This document shows positions 37,894 to 46,442 of a stretch of DNA of 54,697 nucleotides, piece after piece. A program made the translations under genes and the position numbers. Numbering within the stretch: position 1 is the stretch's first letter; the number at the start of each line of letters is the position of its first letter. A model generated the notes under the pieces. The model saw nothing but the letters and a program-made list of their open reading frames with translations. It was not told the DNA's origin and searched no databases. Source of the stretch: Candidatus Cloacimonadota bacterium (GTDB lineage Bacteria; Cloacimonadota; Cloacimonadia; Cloacimonadales; TCS61); NCBI GenBank assembly GCA_018400535.1, contig JAGYMQ010000123.1:1-54697 (forward strand), read 5' to 3'.

Positions 37894-38845
37894 AATTATC
37901 CAAATATAATTTTTCGATACTATTGATCATTTCTTGTGAATTTTTACAATGATTAATTTTTTCTCTTAATTTTTTTCCACCATGCAAACCTTTTGTGTAA
38001 TAATGAAAATGTGATCGCATTTCGATGAGTGCTTTTTTCTCTCCTTTTTGTTCGATCATCAATGAAAAATGTTCTTTGATCAAATTAGTTTTATGCTCGA
38101 AAGAGATTTCGCTGTTTTCTTTGATCTCTGTAAAAATCCAGGGATTTCCAAGCGCACCACGTCCGATCATGATAGCATCGCATCCAGTTTGTTTGAACAT
38201 TTTTTCGGCATCTTGTGCAGCAAAAATATCTCCATTACCGATCACTGGAATTTTCACCTCTTGTTTCAAGAATTTAATCAGCTGCCAATCACTACTCCCA
38301 GAAAACATCTGCCGTTTTGTGCGCGGATGCAAACACAAAAAGTCTGCGCCAGCTTCTGCCATCGCTTTTCCAAAAGAAATTGCATTGATAGAAGAATCAT
38401 TCCAACCAGCACGAAATTTGACTGAGATGGGAATTTTTGCTAAATCAGAAATTTTTTTGATTTTATTCACGATCTTGCTGGCAAGAACGACGTCTTTCAT
38501 CAAAGCAGAGCCAGCTCCGCGTTTCACCACTTTTTTTACCGGGCATCCCATATTAATATCGAGAAAATCTGGATTTGTTCTGATCAAGATGGAAGCAGCT
38601 TTTTGCATAATTTCAGGATCGTTACCAAAAATTTGGATCCCAAAAGGTCTCTCTCTTTCAGAAAATTCTGTATAAGGAAAAGTTCTGGGAAGATTATAGA
38701 TAATGCCGTCCGCACTCACCATTTCACTCACCAAAACATCAGCTCCGCATTTTTTGCAGATCAAGCGGAATGCCTGGTCGGTATAACCAGCCAAAGGAGC
38801 TAACCAGATCTTTTTGTCGGTTAATTGTCCGCTCTTTTTTTTCAC
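37880..38845 (-). CDS. dusB: tRNA-dihydrouridine synthase
   Basis: This FMN enzyme reduces uridines in tRNA. It is 321 aa. It opens with IWLAPLAGYTDQAFR, the catalytic Cys is in NMGCPVKKVVKRGAGSAL, RNA/FMN contacts include HPRTKRQMFSG, and the phosphate site is GNGDIFAAQDA followed by IGRGALGNPW. The start is a GTG at 38845, overlapping the preceding methyltransferase stop as GTGA. DusB-type is assigned by overall resemblance, so the specificity is uncertain. Confidence 0.92.
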   Translation of the reverse strand: MKKKSGQLTDKKIWLAPLAGYTDQAFRLICKKCGADVLVSEMVSADGIIYNLPRTFPYTEFSERERPFGIQIFGNDPEIMQKAASILIRTNPDFLDINMGCPVKKVVKRGAGSALMKDVVLASKIVNKIKKISDLAKIPISVKFRAGWNDSSINAISFGKAMAEAGADFLCLHPRTKRQMFSGSSDWQLIKFLKQEVKIPVIGNGDIFAAQDAEKMFKQTGCDAIMIGRGALGNPWIFTEIKENSEISFEHKTNLIKEHFSLMIEQKGEKKALIEMRSHFHYYTKGLHGGKKLREKINHCKNSQEMINSIEKLYLDNYERN

Positions 38846-39576
38846 AATGTTTTCCGCTGAACAAAGTGGAACATTGCGATCGCAGCTGCCGTAGCAACAT
38901 TGAGTGATTCCATCTTTTTTGAAATGGGAATTTTGATGTAATCATCTGCAATTTCCAGATTTTTTTTCGAAATTCCAAAAGCTTCCGAACCCAAGATCAA
39001 GATCAAATTTTCTTTTGGTCGCGAATATTGAAGTATATTTTCAGAATTATCCATAGCAAGCGCCAGCTTTATTGCATTTTGTTTTTTCAGCCAAAGATGA
39101 TCTTTGACGATGAGTGGCAATTTAAACACACCACCCAAAGAAGCTCTGACGACTTTTGGATTGTAATATTCGCAACAAAAAGGCGAAAGCACGATTCCAT
39201 CCATATCAAAAGCAAGCGCAGTCCTGATGATCGTTCCCAGATTTCCTGGTTCTTTGATATCATCAAGATATAATAGAAATTTGTTACTTTGGAGAGGAAT
39301 GAATTTTTTTTTCACTACAGCAGCTACCTTTTGAGGTTGTCTCGTGTTTGTGATGTGAGTTAACTGCGCTGTTGTGATCTGATAGGTTTCTTTAGCAAAA
39401 AAGTTCATTTTATCTTCAGGATCAACCAGATAAAGTTCTTCCAGAATAATTCCATAAGAAAGAACTTGTGAAATCAAGCGTTTTCCTTCCAACAAAATAA
39501 ATTCGCTCTTCTCACGATATTTTTTTTGTTTGAGTTTGGAAAGTTCTTTTACTTTAGTTTTCGATAATTTTTCCAT
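38842..39576 (-). CDS. TrmH/SpoU-family RNA 2'-O-methyltransferase
   Basis: The 244-aa protein has the SPOUT methyltransferase motifs: NLGTIIRTALAFDMDG (motif 1), ILGSEAFGIS (motif 2) and IPISKKMESLNVATAAAI (motif 3). An N-terminal extension (about 1-95, with LEGKRLISQ) matches the substrate-binding domain of rRNA members such as RlmB. The target (rRNA or tRNA) cannot be told from sequence alone. Its ATG shares one base with the stop of the HD-GYP gene. Confidence 0.9.
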   Translation of the reverse strand: MEKLSKTKVKELSKLKQKKYREKSEFILLEGKRLISQVLSYGIILEELYLVDPEDKMNFFAKETYQITTAQLTHITNTRQPQKVAAVVKKKFIPLQSNKFLLYLDDIKEPGNLGTIIRTALAFDMDGIVLSPFCCEYYNPKVVRASLGGVFKLPLIVKDHLWLKKQNAIKLALAMDNSENILQYSRPKENLILILGSEAFGISKKNLEIADDYIKIPISKKMESLNVATAAAIAMFHFVQRKTL

Positions 39577-41168
39577 TATGAGTGATAGATCGATTTGATG
39601 GTCTTGATATCAACATTATCGATTTGCGTTGGTTGCAAAAATTCTTTTGCATAAATCATATACAAGCCCGAATCCAGAAGAAGATCGAGAAGATGAGCAT
39701 CGATCTCGCCATCATTAACCATATAAGCGAGGATCTTTAAGGCATCAGTGAGTGTTCTTGCTCTTTCCTCTCTAATATAGGGCCGATCAGAAGCAGTGAG
39801 TGCTTCATAAATATCTGCTAGAGCAATGATACGAGACTGGAGAGGAATATTTTGTGCTTTTTTATGAAAAGGATAACCGCTTCCATTCAGCTTTTCATGA
39901 TGCTCAGAGGCATATTGTGGAACATTCTTGAATTTTTTGGGATAGGTTAGTGCATTCAACATTTCGTGAGTGATCAAAGCGTGTTCATCGATGATATCTT
40001 TTTCTTCTGGAAGCAAAGTTCCTTTTTCGATCGCCAGATTTTTTGCTTCTTCTGGCGTGATCAAGATATATTTTTTCCCATGAAAATTATAGGAAAAATC
40101 AGCAATTCTTTTAATGCGATCAAAATCTTCTTTGCTCAAATATTCACCACCAAAATTTACACGAGTGATAAATTCTTTATCAGATTCAAGATTTTCTAAA
40201 TCCTTTTGCAATTTCTCACGAATATTCCGATCTCTGGTTTGGATCATTTTTTCTTTAAGAATAATTTCTATGATCTCAAATCTCATTTCTACAAGTTTGA
40301 TACGATCACAGATCGTTTCGAGTTTTGTGGATTTATCTCGAATATGAATAGGGGTGGTTATTTTACCAATATCGTGCATCCAACCAGCAATGTTTAATTC
40401 TTGCAATTCATCTTCAGAAAATTTAACTTTTTGATAAAAACCCTTGTCTTCTTGAATTGATTGAGCGATCTTCTCTGATAAATGCGCGACCCGATTTATA
40501 TGACCACCTGTATATTTTGATTTGTGATCGATTGCATTCGCGATGCTTTTGATGAATTGCATCAAGAGATTTTCTAAGCCTTCGATCAATTTTCTATTCG
40601 TCAAAGCCACTGCCGCAAGTGAAGCGAGAGAAGTGAGTGTCGAAAGATGATCATCAGTAAAAGCGATAATGTTTCCCTCTTCATCCAAAGGATTGATCAA
40701 TTGGATAACGCCAAGTAGTTCTTCCTCGTGATCAAGCATCGGAATTGCTGCCATCGATTTGGAATAATAATCGTGGTTCTTATCATAATTAATTGTTCCG
40801 CTATTATCGAAAATATCCTGATGATAGGCATCTTCGACGCTGCAAGCTTTACGGGTGTGCGCCACGTAGGAAGAAAAATTTTTGTAAATGGGATTTTTAT
40901 TTTCATCATAAAGAGGGACGCTATGCCAGCTGGCAGTATCAGCGACGCCTAATTCCAGATTCATAGAAAAAGTGCATATTATCTTGAAATCTAAGGCATT
41001 TCCATCTTCAGAAAGCGTGTAGATCGTTCCGCCATCACAATTTGTGAAAGACATAGCTGCATCCAAAACCATTTTAAAAAATTTATTGATATCTTTCTCA
41101 ACCGTCAAAGCAATTCCTATTTTCGTCATATTCTTAACATGATTAAATAATTTTTCTTGTGGATTCAT
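39576..41168 (-). CDS. GAF domain HD-GYP phosphodiesterase
   Basis: This 530-aa signalling protein has an N-terminal GAF domain (about 15-190, including TNCDGGTIYTL) and a C-terminal HD-GYP domain. The HD motif is in GWMHDIGKI, and the GYP region is HHEKLNGSGYP followed by RIIALADIYEALTASDRPY. HD-GYP enzymes hydrolyse c-di-GMP or related dinucleotides, and the diagnostic residues are all present. No membrane segment is visible, so the ligand sensed by GAF is intracellular. The start is the ATG at 41168 with gagg 5 nt upstream. It is divergent from the operon that ends with MotA/MotB. Confidence 0.92.
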   Translation of the reverse strand: MNPQEKLFNHVKNMTKIGIALTVEKDINKFFKMVLDAAMSFTNCDGGTIYTLSEDGNALDFKIICTFSMNLELGVADTASWHSVPLYDENKNPIYKNFSSYVAHTRKACSVEDAYHQDIFDNSGTINYDKNHDYYSKSMAAIPMLDHEEELLGVIQLINPLDEEGNIIAFTDDHLSTLTSLASLAAVALTNRKLIEGLENLLMQFIKSIANAIDHKSKYTGGHINRVAHLSEKIAQSIQEDKGFYQKVKFSEDELQELNIAGWMHDIGKITTPIHIRDKSTKLETICDRIKLVEMRFEIIEIILKEKMIQTRDRNIREKLQKDLENLESDKEFITRVNFGGEYLSKEDFDRIKRIADFSYNFHGKKYILITPEEAKNLAIEKGTLLPEEKDIIDEHALITHEMLNALTYPKKFKNVPQYASEHHEKLNGSGYPFHKKAQNIPLQSRIIALADIYEALTASDRPYIREERARTLTDALKILAYMVNDGEIDAHLLDLLLDSGLYMIYAKEFLQPTQIDNVDIKTIKSIYHS

Positions 41169-41187
41169 AAACACCTCATCTAAAATA

Positions 41188-41246
41188 TTGACACAATATC
41201 TTTTTTCTTTTTTTTGTAATATTGTAATTGTTCATTATTGTGTCAA
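41188..41246. promoter_or_regulatory. Perfect 11-bp inverted repeat in the divergent promoter region
   Basis: TTGACACAATA (41188-41198) and TATTGTGTCAA (41236-41246) are exact reverse complements, 37 bp apart. They lie in the 118-bp gap between the HD-GYP gene (minus) and mocA (plus). Each arm begins with TTGACA, a canonical -35, so the two could be inward-facing -35 boxes or a two-site operator. Clear -10 boxes at 17 bp are not seen. The spacer is a T-rich run with gtaatattgtaat. Confidence 0.5.
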
Positions 41247-41286
41247 ATAAATTGTTATAGATTGATGTGTTGAAATGAGGTGAATT

Positions 41287-41883
41287 ATGATAAATGCGCT
41301 GATATTAGCAGCTGGTAGATCAAGTCGAATGGGCTCTGAGAAAGCCCTGCTACCAATCAATCAATCCAGCTTCATTGAGCACATTATAAAAAAATTAGAT
41401 CACGTCGCAGCTAAAATTTTCATCGTTCTGGGAAAAAATTTTGAGCGAATTAAATTTATCCTCTCTGAACTTGATATTCCCTGTCATCTCGTGAAAAATG
41501 AAAACAGCGAACTGGGTATGTTTTCTTCCATCCAAAAAGGACTACGATCAGTTCCCAAAAATTATCCTGTACTGTTGCAGATGATTGATCAACCATCGAT
41601 TCCACTCCAGATCTACCAAAAATTGATACAAAGATATTCTGGCAAAGAATTGCTTATCCAACCATCTTTCCAGAACAAAGCAGGTCATCCGCTGCTATTA
41701 TCACCAAAACTCATCGATATTATCTTATCAAAAAGTGTTGGTTCTAATCTGAAAAATGTTATTAATGAATTTTCAGCTGAAAGAAAATTCTTGGAAGTTT
41801 TTGATGAGAGCATCCTGGAAAATATCAATACAAGAGAAAAATATTTGAGGATAAAAGAAAAATATGAAAGATCAATTTATTGA
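41287..41883 (+). CDS. MobA/MocA-like nucleotidyltransferase
   Basis: The 198-aa protein is of the molybdenum-cofactor cytidylyl/guanylyltransferase type. The nucleotide loop is LILAAGRSSRMGSEKALLPI, and QMIDQPSIP supplies the metal-binding Asp. MocA-like members attach CMP to molybdopterin for molybdenum hydroxylases, and the adjacent xdhC supports that reading. It overlaps xdhC by 20 nt. No molybdoenzyme is in the window. A sugar-nucleotide role cannot be fully excluded. Confidence 0.85.
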   Translation: MINALILAAGRSSRMGSEKALLPINQSSFIEHIIKKLDHVAAKIFIVLGKNFERIKFILSELDIPCHLVKNENSELGMFSSIQKGLRSVPKNYPVLLQMIDQPSIPLQIYQKLIQRYSGKELLIQPSFQNKAGHPLLLSPKLIDIILSKSVGSNLKNVINEFSAERKFLEVFDESILENINTREKYLRIKEKYERSIY

Positions 41884-42691
41884 AGTTCTGGAAAAAGCAA
41901 TCGCAAAAAAGAAAAAAGGCACACCTTTTGTAATTGCCACTGTTGTGCAAGCAGAAGCACAATCTCCCGCCAGAACGGGATTCAAGCTGATCTTTTTTTC
42001 TGATGGAAATTTTTTGGGGACAGTTGGTGGAGGTGAACTGGAAAGACTGGTTTTACAAAAATGCGAAGAGCTTTTGCAAACTGAAGATAATGCTTTTTTA
42101 GAATTTCAATTAACTGACGATGAAAGTGGCATCGGAATGGCTTGCGGAGGTCAAGCAAAAGTTTTCTTTGAATATTTTGGAACAGATAAAAAGGTATATC
42201 TTTTTGGAGCTGGTCATTTGTGTAAAAGTACTGTTCCATTGCTGAATTCCCTGGGATTTTCCTGTATTGTGATCGATAATCGAGCAGAGTTTGCTCAAGC
42301 TGAAAAAATACCAGAAGCCAGTGAAATTTACAATCGTGACTATTTAGAATTTCTGCAACAGACCAATTTTCAGAGAAATGATGCAATCATCATTTTCACA
42401 CATAATCACAGTTTTGATCATCAAATCTTGAATTTTCTTGCTGAAAAAAAGATCAATGTCAAATATATTGGAATGATCGGTTCAAAATCGAAAGTACAAG
42501 GAACTCTGGCCTATATCAAAAAAAATGGTTATGAACTTCCCAAAAATCTTTATGCACCCATCGGATTAAATATCGGAAAGACAACAACTTCAGAAATTTC
42601 CTTAGCGATCGCTGCCGAAATATTAGCTGTCTTCAATAACGTGAAAAATATAAACTTTCTCAAAGACAAATTCAAGGGTCAAAAAAAATGA
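41864..42691 (+). CDS. XdhC-family molybdoenzyme maturation protein
   Basis: The 275-aa protein is of the XdhC/CoxF type, which inserts sulfurated molybdenum cofactor into xanthine dehydrogenase-like enzymes. The N-terminal domain has GTVGGGELE and GIGMACGGQAKVFFEYF. The C-terminal Rossmann domain has YLFGAGHLCKSTVPLL and YIGMIGSKSK. It overlaps mocA upstream and the Ig-repeat gene downstream (ATGA), so it is translationally tied to both. The co-operon with a surface protein and a motor is unexpected. Confidence 0.88.
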   Translation: MKDQFIEVLEKAIAKKKKGTPFVIATVVQAEAQSPARTGFKLIFFSDGNFLGTVGGGELERLVLQKCEELLQTEDNAFLEFQLTDDESGIGMACGGQAKVFFEYFGTDKKVYLFGAGHLCKSTVPLLNSLGFSCIVIDNRAEFAQAEKIPEASEIYNRDYLEFLQQTNFQRNDAIIIFTHNHSFDHQILNFLAEKKINVKYIGMIGSKSKVQGTLAYIKKNGYELPKNLYAPIGLNIGKTTTSEISLAIAAEILAVFNNVKNINFLKDKFKGQKK

Positions 42692-45006
42692 GATATAACT
42701 TTATTCTGTTTTTTATGTTCTTCTCAATTCTGATGTTTGCCGATGAAGAACCACCCTACGTTGAACCTCTCTATCCAGCGAGCAATGCGGTTGGAATTCC
42801 AGTCAATACCGATATCACTTTTCATATGTATGACGATGAGGATGGTGTTGATATAAATTCGGTCGAAGTTGCTATCGATAGCATAATTTACGATTACACA
42901 AGCGGTTACTTTTTTTTTAGTGGATCGCCGCAGGATTTCATCATCACGATCAATCCACCAAATAATTTTCAGTTTGAACAAATAGTTAATATCCAGATAG
43001 ATGGACAAGATCTAGCAAATCCGCCAAACGTTATGGATTCATACAGCTATTATTTTCAATGTATCGAGGACCTGCAGCCGCCTTATGTTGGCGAACTCGA
43101 TCCTCAGATGAATGCAACAAACGTTGCTTTTGATACAAATGTCGCTTTCCATATCTATGACAGTGGTGTCGGCGTCAATATCAGCTCGGTGCTTGTCACG
43201 ATCCAAAACGTTAATTATACTCATAACGATCAGAATTTTAACTATTCAGGTAATCCCAATGATTATAACGTTGAGATCGATGTTCCTGTTAATTTTGGTT
43301 TGGGAGATACAGTTTTTGTGCAGATCAACGCAGACGATATCAACGGAATGACAATGTCAGAATTTTCCTATGAGTTTTTTGTGATAGAAGATGTGGAACC
43401 GCCTTATACTGGAGAATGGCAACCGCAACCGAATTCGACGAATAATCCAATCGATACAGACGTCAGTTTCAATATCTATGATAATATCGAAGGTGTCGAT
43501 ATTAACAGCGTAGAAGTTGTGATAGACGATGTACTTTACACTCATTTAAATACTTCTTTTTCCTATTTTCCGATTTCAAATGGCTATTCTATCACAATTG
43601 ACCTGGTTTCAAATTTTGTTTACAACGATTCAGTTTCGGTAGCTATTTCTGGAAATGATCTGGCTCAGCCTTCAAATTTTATGCAAACTTATAATTTTCA
43701 ATTCTTTTTGGAAATAGATGATCAAGCTCCCTATCTGGAAAATATTTTACCTGAACCGGGATCAAATGGAGTTCCGCTCGATTCTAATATCGAATTCAAT
43801 ATTTTGGACAATGAAACTGGCGTTGATATCACTTCGCTTTTGGTCGAAGTTAATGATTCGCTTCACAATATCAATAGTGGAAATCTGACCTATACGGGCG
43901 ATCCCGATGATTATCGGATAATTCTGGATTTGCAAAATAATTTTGTTTTCGGTCAACAAATTCAAGTCAATATCAGTGCAGCCGATCAGGCAGAACCAGC
44001 AAATCTATTGCAAGATTTTAGCTTTAATTTTCTATGCTATGAGGATGCTGAGCCGCCAACGATCAGCGAAATTTCACCAACTCCAAATTCCTCAGAAATT
44101 CCGCTCGATTCCAATATCTCTTTTCATCTTCAGGATATCGGTTATGGTGTAGATATTGATTCTGTTCAAGTTATTGTAAATGATATTCTTTATTCAGTTG
44201 CGGAAAATAATCTCTATTATTCTGGTTCAATTCAAGATTATTTTATCGAGATCAATCCCGATAATAATTTTTCCGCTGGTGACACGGTGAATGTTTCGAT
44301 CGAAGCAGCTGATCTGGCCAGTCCTTCTCATCAGATGCCAACTTACAATTTTTCTTTTCAATGTCTTGCTATCGATCAGGAAGCTCCTTTTGTCTGGGGA
44401 GTATTTCCAGAGAATGGAGCAGAAGAAATTCCAGCAAACACCAGCATTCGTCTGCATATTTCCGACGAAATTAGCGGAGTTGATTCTGCTTCGATCAATT
44501 TTCAAGTGGAAAATGAGATAATATCAGCTTATTCTCTGAGCGCAGATTCTTCAGTGGGAAGTGGTTATAGATTGGTTTATCAACCCGATATTCCATTCAC
44601 AGATGAGCAGATCGTGAATGTGTCAGTAACAGCTCAAGATCTGGCTATAATTCCAAATATGATGCAAACTTACGAATTTTCATTCCAATGTAAAAGTGAA
44701 ATAAATACCGAAACGATAGAAGAAAGAGTGGAAATCGTGCCGCACGTTGTGAGCTGGAACGATGAAAATTGTGAAATAAAGATCTTCACAACCAAAATGG
44801 TAGAAGAAATAGAATGCCGAATTTTAAATCGTAAAGGAAGACAGATCGCTGAATTATCAACATCTTCCATCAATAGAGAAATTCCTAAAATTTATCTTTG
44901 GAATAAACGAGATCACAATGGTAAAAAAGTGAGCGGTGGATTTTATATCTATCAAGTCAGGATCCAAAAAAAAATCTATCAAGGAAGTGTAATAATCGCA
45001 AGGTAG
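42688..45006 (+). CDS. Exported Ig-repeat surface protein with FlgD-like tail
   Basis: This 772-aa protein has a signal peptide at about 1-18. It then has six tandem Ig-like (Big_5/SbsA-like) repeats of about 108 aa at 21-128, 130-236, 237-344, 346-453, 455-563 and 565-668. Each begins with a variant of EPPYVEPLYPASNAVGIPVN, carries FHMYD and GVDINSV motifs, and closes with a YNFQF-like strand. The C-terminal 90 residues (about 680-772) form a FlgD-like/type IX-type tail (RDHNGKKVSGGFYIYQVRI), without the NPFNP motif of the other two tailed proteins. It should reach the outer surface as a rod about six domains long, an adhesin or stalk. It is tightly coupled to xdhC and to the outer-membrane gene 4 nt downstream. 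Confidence 0.85.
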   Translation: MRYNFILFFMFFSILMFADEEPPYVEPLYPASNAVGIPVNTDITFHMYDDEDGVDINSVEVAIDSIIYDYTSGYFFFSGSPQDFIITINPPNNFQFEQIVNIQIDGQDLANPPNVMDSYSYYFQCIEDLQPPYVGELDPQMNATNVAFDTNVAFHIYDSGVGVNISSVLVTIQNVNYTHNDQNFNYSGNPNDYNVEIDVPVNFGLGDTVFVQINADDINGMTMSEFSYEFFVIEDVEPPYTGEWQPQPNSTNNPIDTDVSFNIYDNIEGVDINSVEVVIDDVLYTHLNTSFSYFPISNGYSITIDLVSNFVYNDSVSVAISGNDLAQPSNFMQTYNFQFFLEIDDQAPYLENILPEPGSNGVPLDSNIEFNILDNETGVDITSLLVEVNDSLHNINSGNLTYTGDPDDYRIILDLQNNFVFGQQIQVNISAADQAEPANLLQDFSFNFLCYEDAEPPTISEISPTPNSSEIPLDSNISFHLQDIGYGVDIDSVQVIVNDILYSVAENNLYYSGSIQDYFIEINPDNNFSAGDTVNVSIEAADLASPSHQMPTYNFSFQCLAIDQEAPFVWGVFPENGAEEIPANTSIRLHISDEISGVDSASINFQVENEIISAYSLSADSSVGSGYRLVYQPDIPFTDEQIVNVSVTAQDLAIIPNMMQTYEFSFQCKSEINTETIEERVEIVPHVVSWNDENCEIKIFTTKMVEEIECRILNRKGRQIAELSTSSINREIPKIYLWNKRDHNGKKVSGGFYIYQVRIQKKIYQGSVIIAR

Positions 45007-45010
45007 GACT

Positions 45011-46432
45011 ATGAAAAAAATTTTGATATTATTATTTTTATTGCCGATCTTTTGTTTTAGCTATGATTTTGATAATGGCGGAGTGCGCAGTGCAGCTCTC
45101 GGTTTCACCGGGATCAGTTCAGCCAAAGATGCTTCGGCAGCAGTTTGGAATCCAGCTCTGCTACATCAATTCAATTATTTCGAATTGATCACTGACACGC
45201 GTCCCTATTTCATTCAAATGGATAATGATAATATCTATCAGAATTTCGCCTATTTAGCTATTCCAACCCGATTTTTCCCAGGAAGTTTTGGTTTGACAGG
45301 TGGATTGTTCAATTCCAACGATTTTGATGAAGGAAGATTTGGTTTTCATTTTGGCAGCAAAGTTTTTCCCAAAAAATTGAAAAATCGCTTTGCAGCTGGA
45401 ATCAGTGTTTATAACTACTTTGTGCGTTATGGTGGAAATACTAATGAGAATTCTAATGCAATTGATCTGGAATTGGGATTGCATTACAATCTGGATTCTC
45501 TTTCCAATATTGGCCTAAAATTGCGAAACATTATGCAATCTGATCTTGGTATCGAAGAACCCGACAAATTACCTTTCTCTGTCGGGATCGGCTACAATCG
45601 TTATTGGCGCAGATTTAATTTTGCTTCCGATCTGTCTTATTTCCAGAATGACAAAGAATTTAGATTACATTTAGGATCAGAATATTTACTTGCCGAAAAT
45701 ATCATCTTACGAGCTGGAATGAACAATAATTATTTCACAGGTGGTTTCGGCATCGATCTTTTTTCTCAATACTGGCAAGATTTTAAAGACCAGAATTATT
45801 CTCCTAAGTTTATCAATATTGTGTTAGATTATTCTTTCCAATATCAGCTATTTGCTGAACTTGATAACGATTATTTTTATCTGGGAAATGAATTAGAATC
45901 AGATTTTGGTGACCATTTTTTTGGATTAAAGATCGATTTCGGAAACAGTGTTCAAAGAGAAAATAATTTTCTTTCAGGATTCCAAAGTGATTTAGGAAGG
46001 CCGCTCAACGTCAGCATCGATACTGTTTTTGTGGAAAAAGTCAAGATCGACACGCTGGTGCGAGAAAAGACGATCTACGATACGATTCGAATTTACGAAA
46101 AAGTTGTAGATGAACAAGATATCCAGGATTATCTTGATGCAGAAAAAGAAAATATCCGTCGTGTGGAAATGCAAAATGTCAATCAAGCAGCGATGCATCT
46201 AAACAAAGCGCTGGAACATTATTATCAGGAAGAATATTATCTGGCGATAACAGAATGTGAGAAAGCCATTACGATCGCTCCCGATTTTTCGCTTTCCTAT
46301 CTGCGTCTCGCTTCGATCTATTATCGTCTGGGAAATATGGAAGAAGCGCTTCACCAGTTGAATATCGGATTGCGAATCGATCCTGATAACGCAGAATTAT
46401 TAAAAATGAAAAAAATGTTAATCGGCGAATAA
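45011..46432 (+). CDS. PorV/PorQ-like outer-membrane barrel with C-terminal TPR domain
   Basis: The 473-aa protein has a signal peptide (about 1-17). The opening resembles the PorV/PorQ family: GGVRSAALGFTGISSAKDAS followed by AVWNPALL. Alternating beta-strand sequence rich in aromatic and glycine residues continues to about 335. A charged linker of DTVFVEKV/DTLVREK/DTIRIYEKV repeats (about 345-375) leads to TPR-like helix pairs (about 388-473, for example YLAITECEKAITIAPDFSLS). The barrel should sit in the outer membrane with the TPR tail in the periplasm. PorV carries tailed proteins in type IX secretion. It lies between the tailed Ig protein and the FliF-FliG-like protein. Confidence 0.8.
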   Translation: MKKILILLFLLPIFCFSYDFDNGGVRSAALGFTGISSAKDASAAVWNPALLHQFNYFELITDTRPYFIQMDNDNIYQNFAYLAIPTRFFPGSFGLTGGLFNSNDFDEGRFGFHFGSKVFPKKLKNRFAAGISVYNYFVRYGGNTNENSNAIDLELGLHYNLDSLSNIGLKLRNIMQSDLGIEEPDKLPFSVGIGYNRYWRRFNFASDLSYFQNDKEFRLHLGSEYLLAENIILRAGMNNNYFTGGFGIDLFSQYWQDFKDQNYSPKFINIVLDYSFQYQLFAELDNDYFYLGNELESDFGDHFFGLKIDFGNSVQRENNFLSGFQSDLGRPLNVSIDTVFVEKVKIDTLVREKTIYDTIRIYEKVVDEQDIQDYLDAEKENIRRVEMQNVNQAAMHLNKALEHYYQEEYYLAITECEKAITIAPDFSLSYLRLASIYYRLGNMEEALHQLNIGLRIDPDNAELLKMKKMLIGE

Positions 46433-46442
46433 GGAATTTTTT

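Noticed and set aside
38025-38675. 216-codon open frame on the plus strand
   Set aside because: It is antisense to dus, with no family resemblance; the sense gene has clear Dus motifs throughout.
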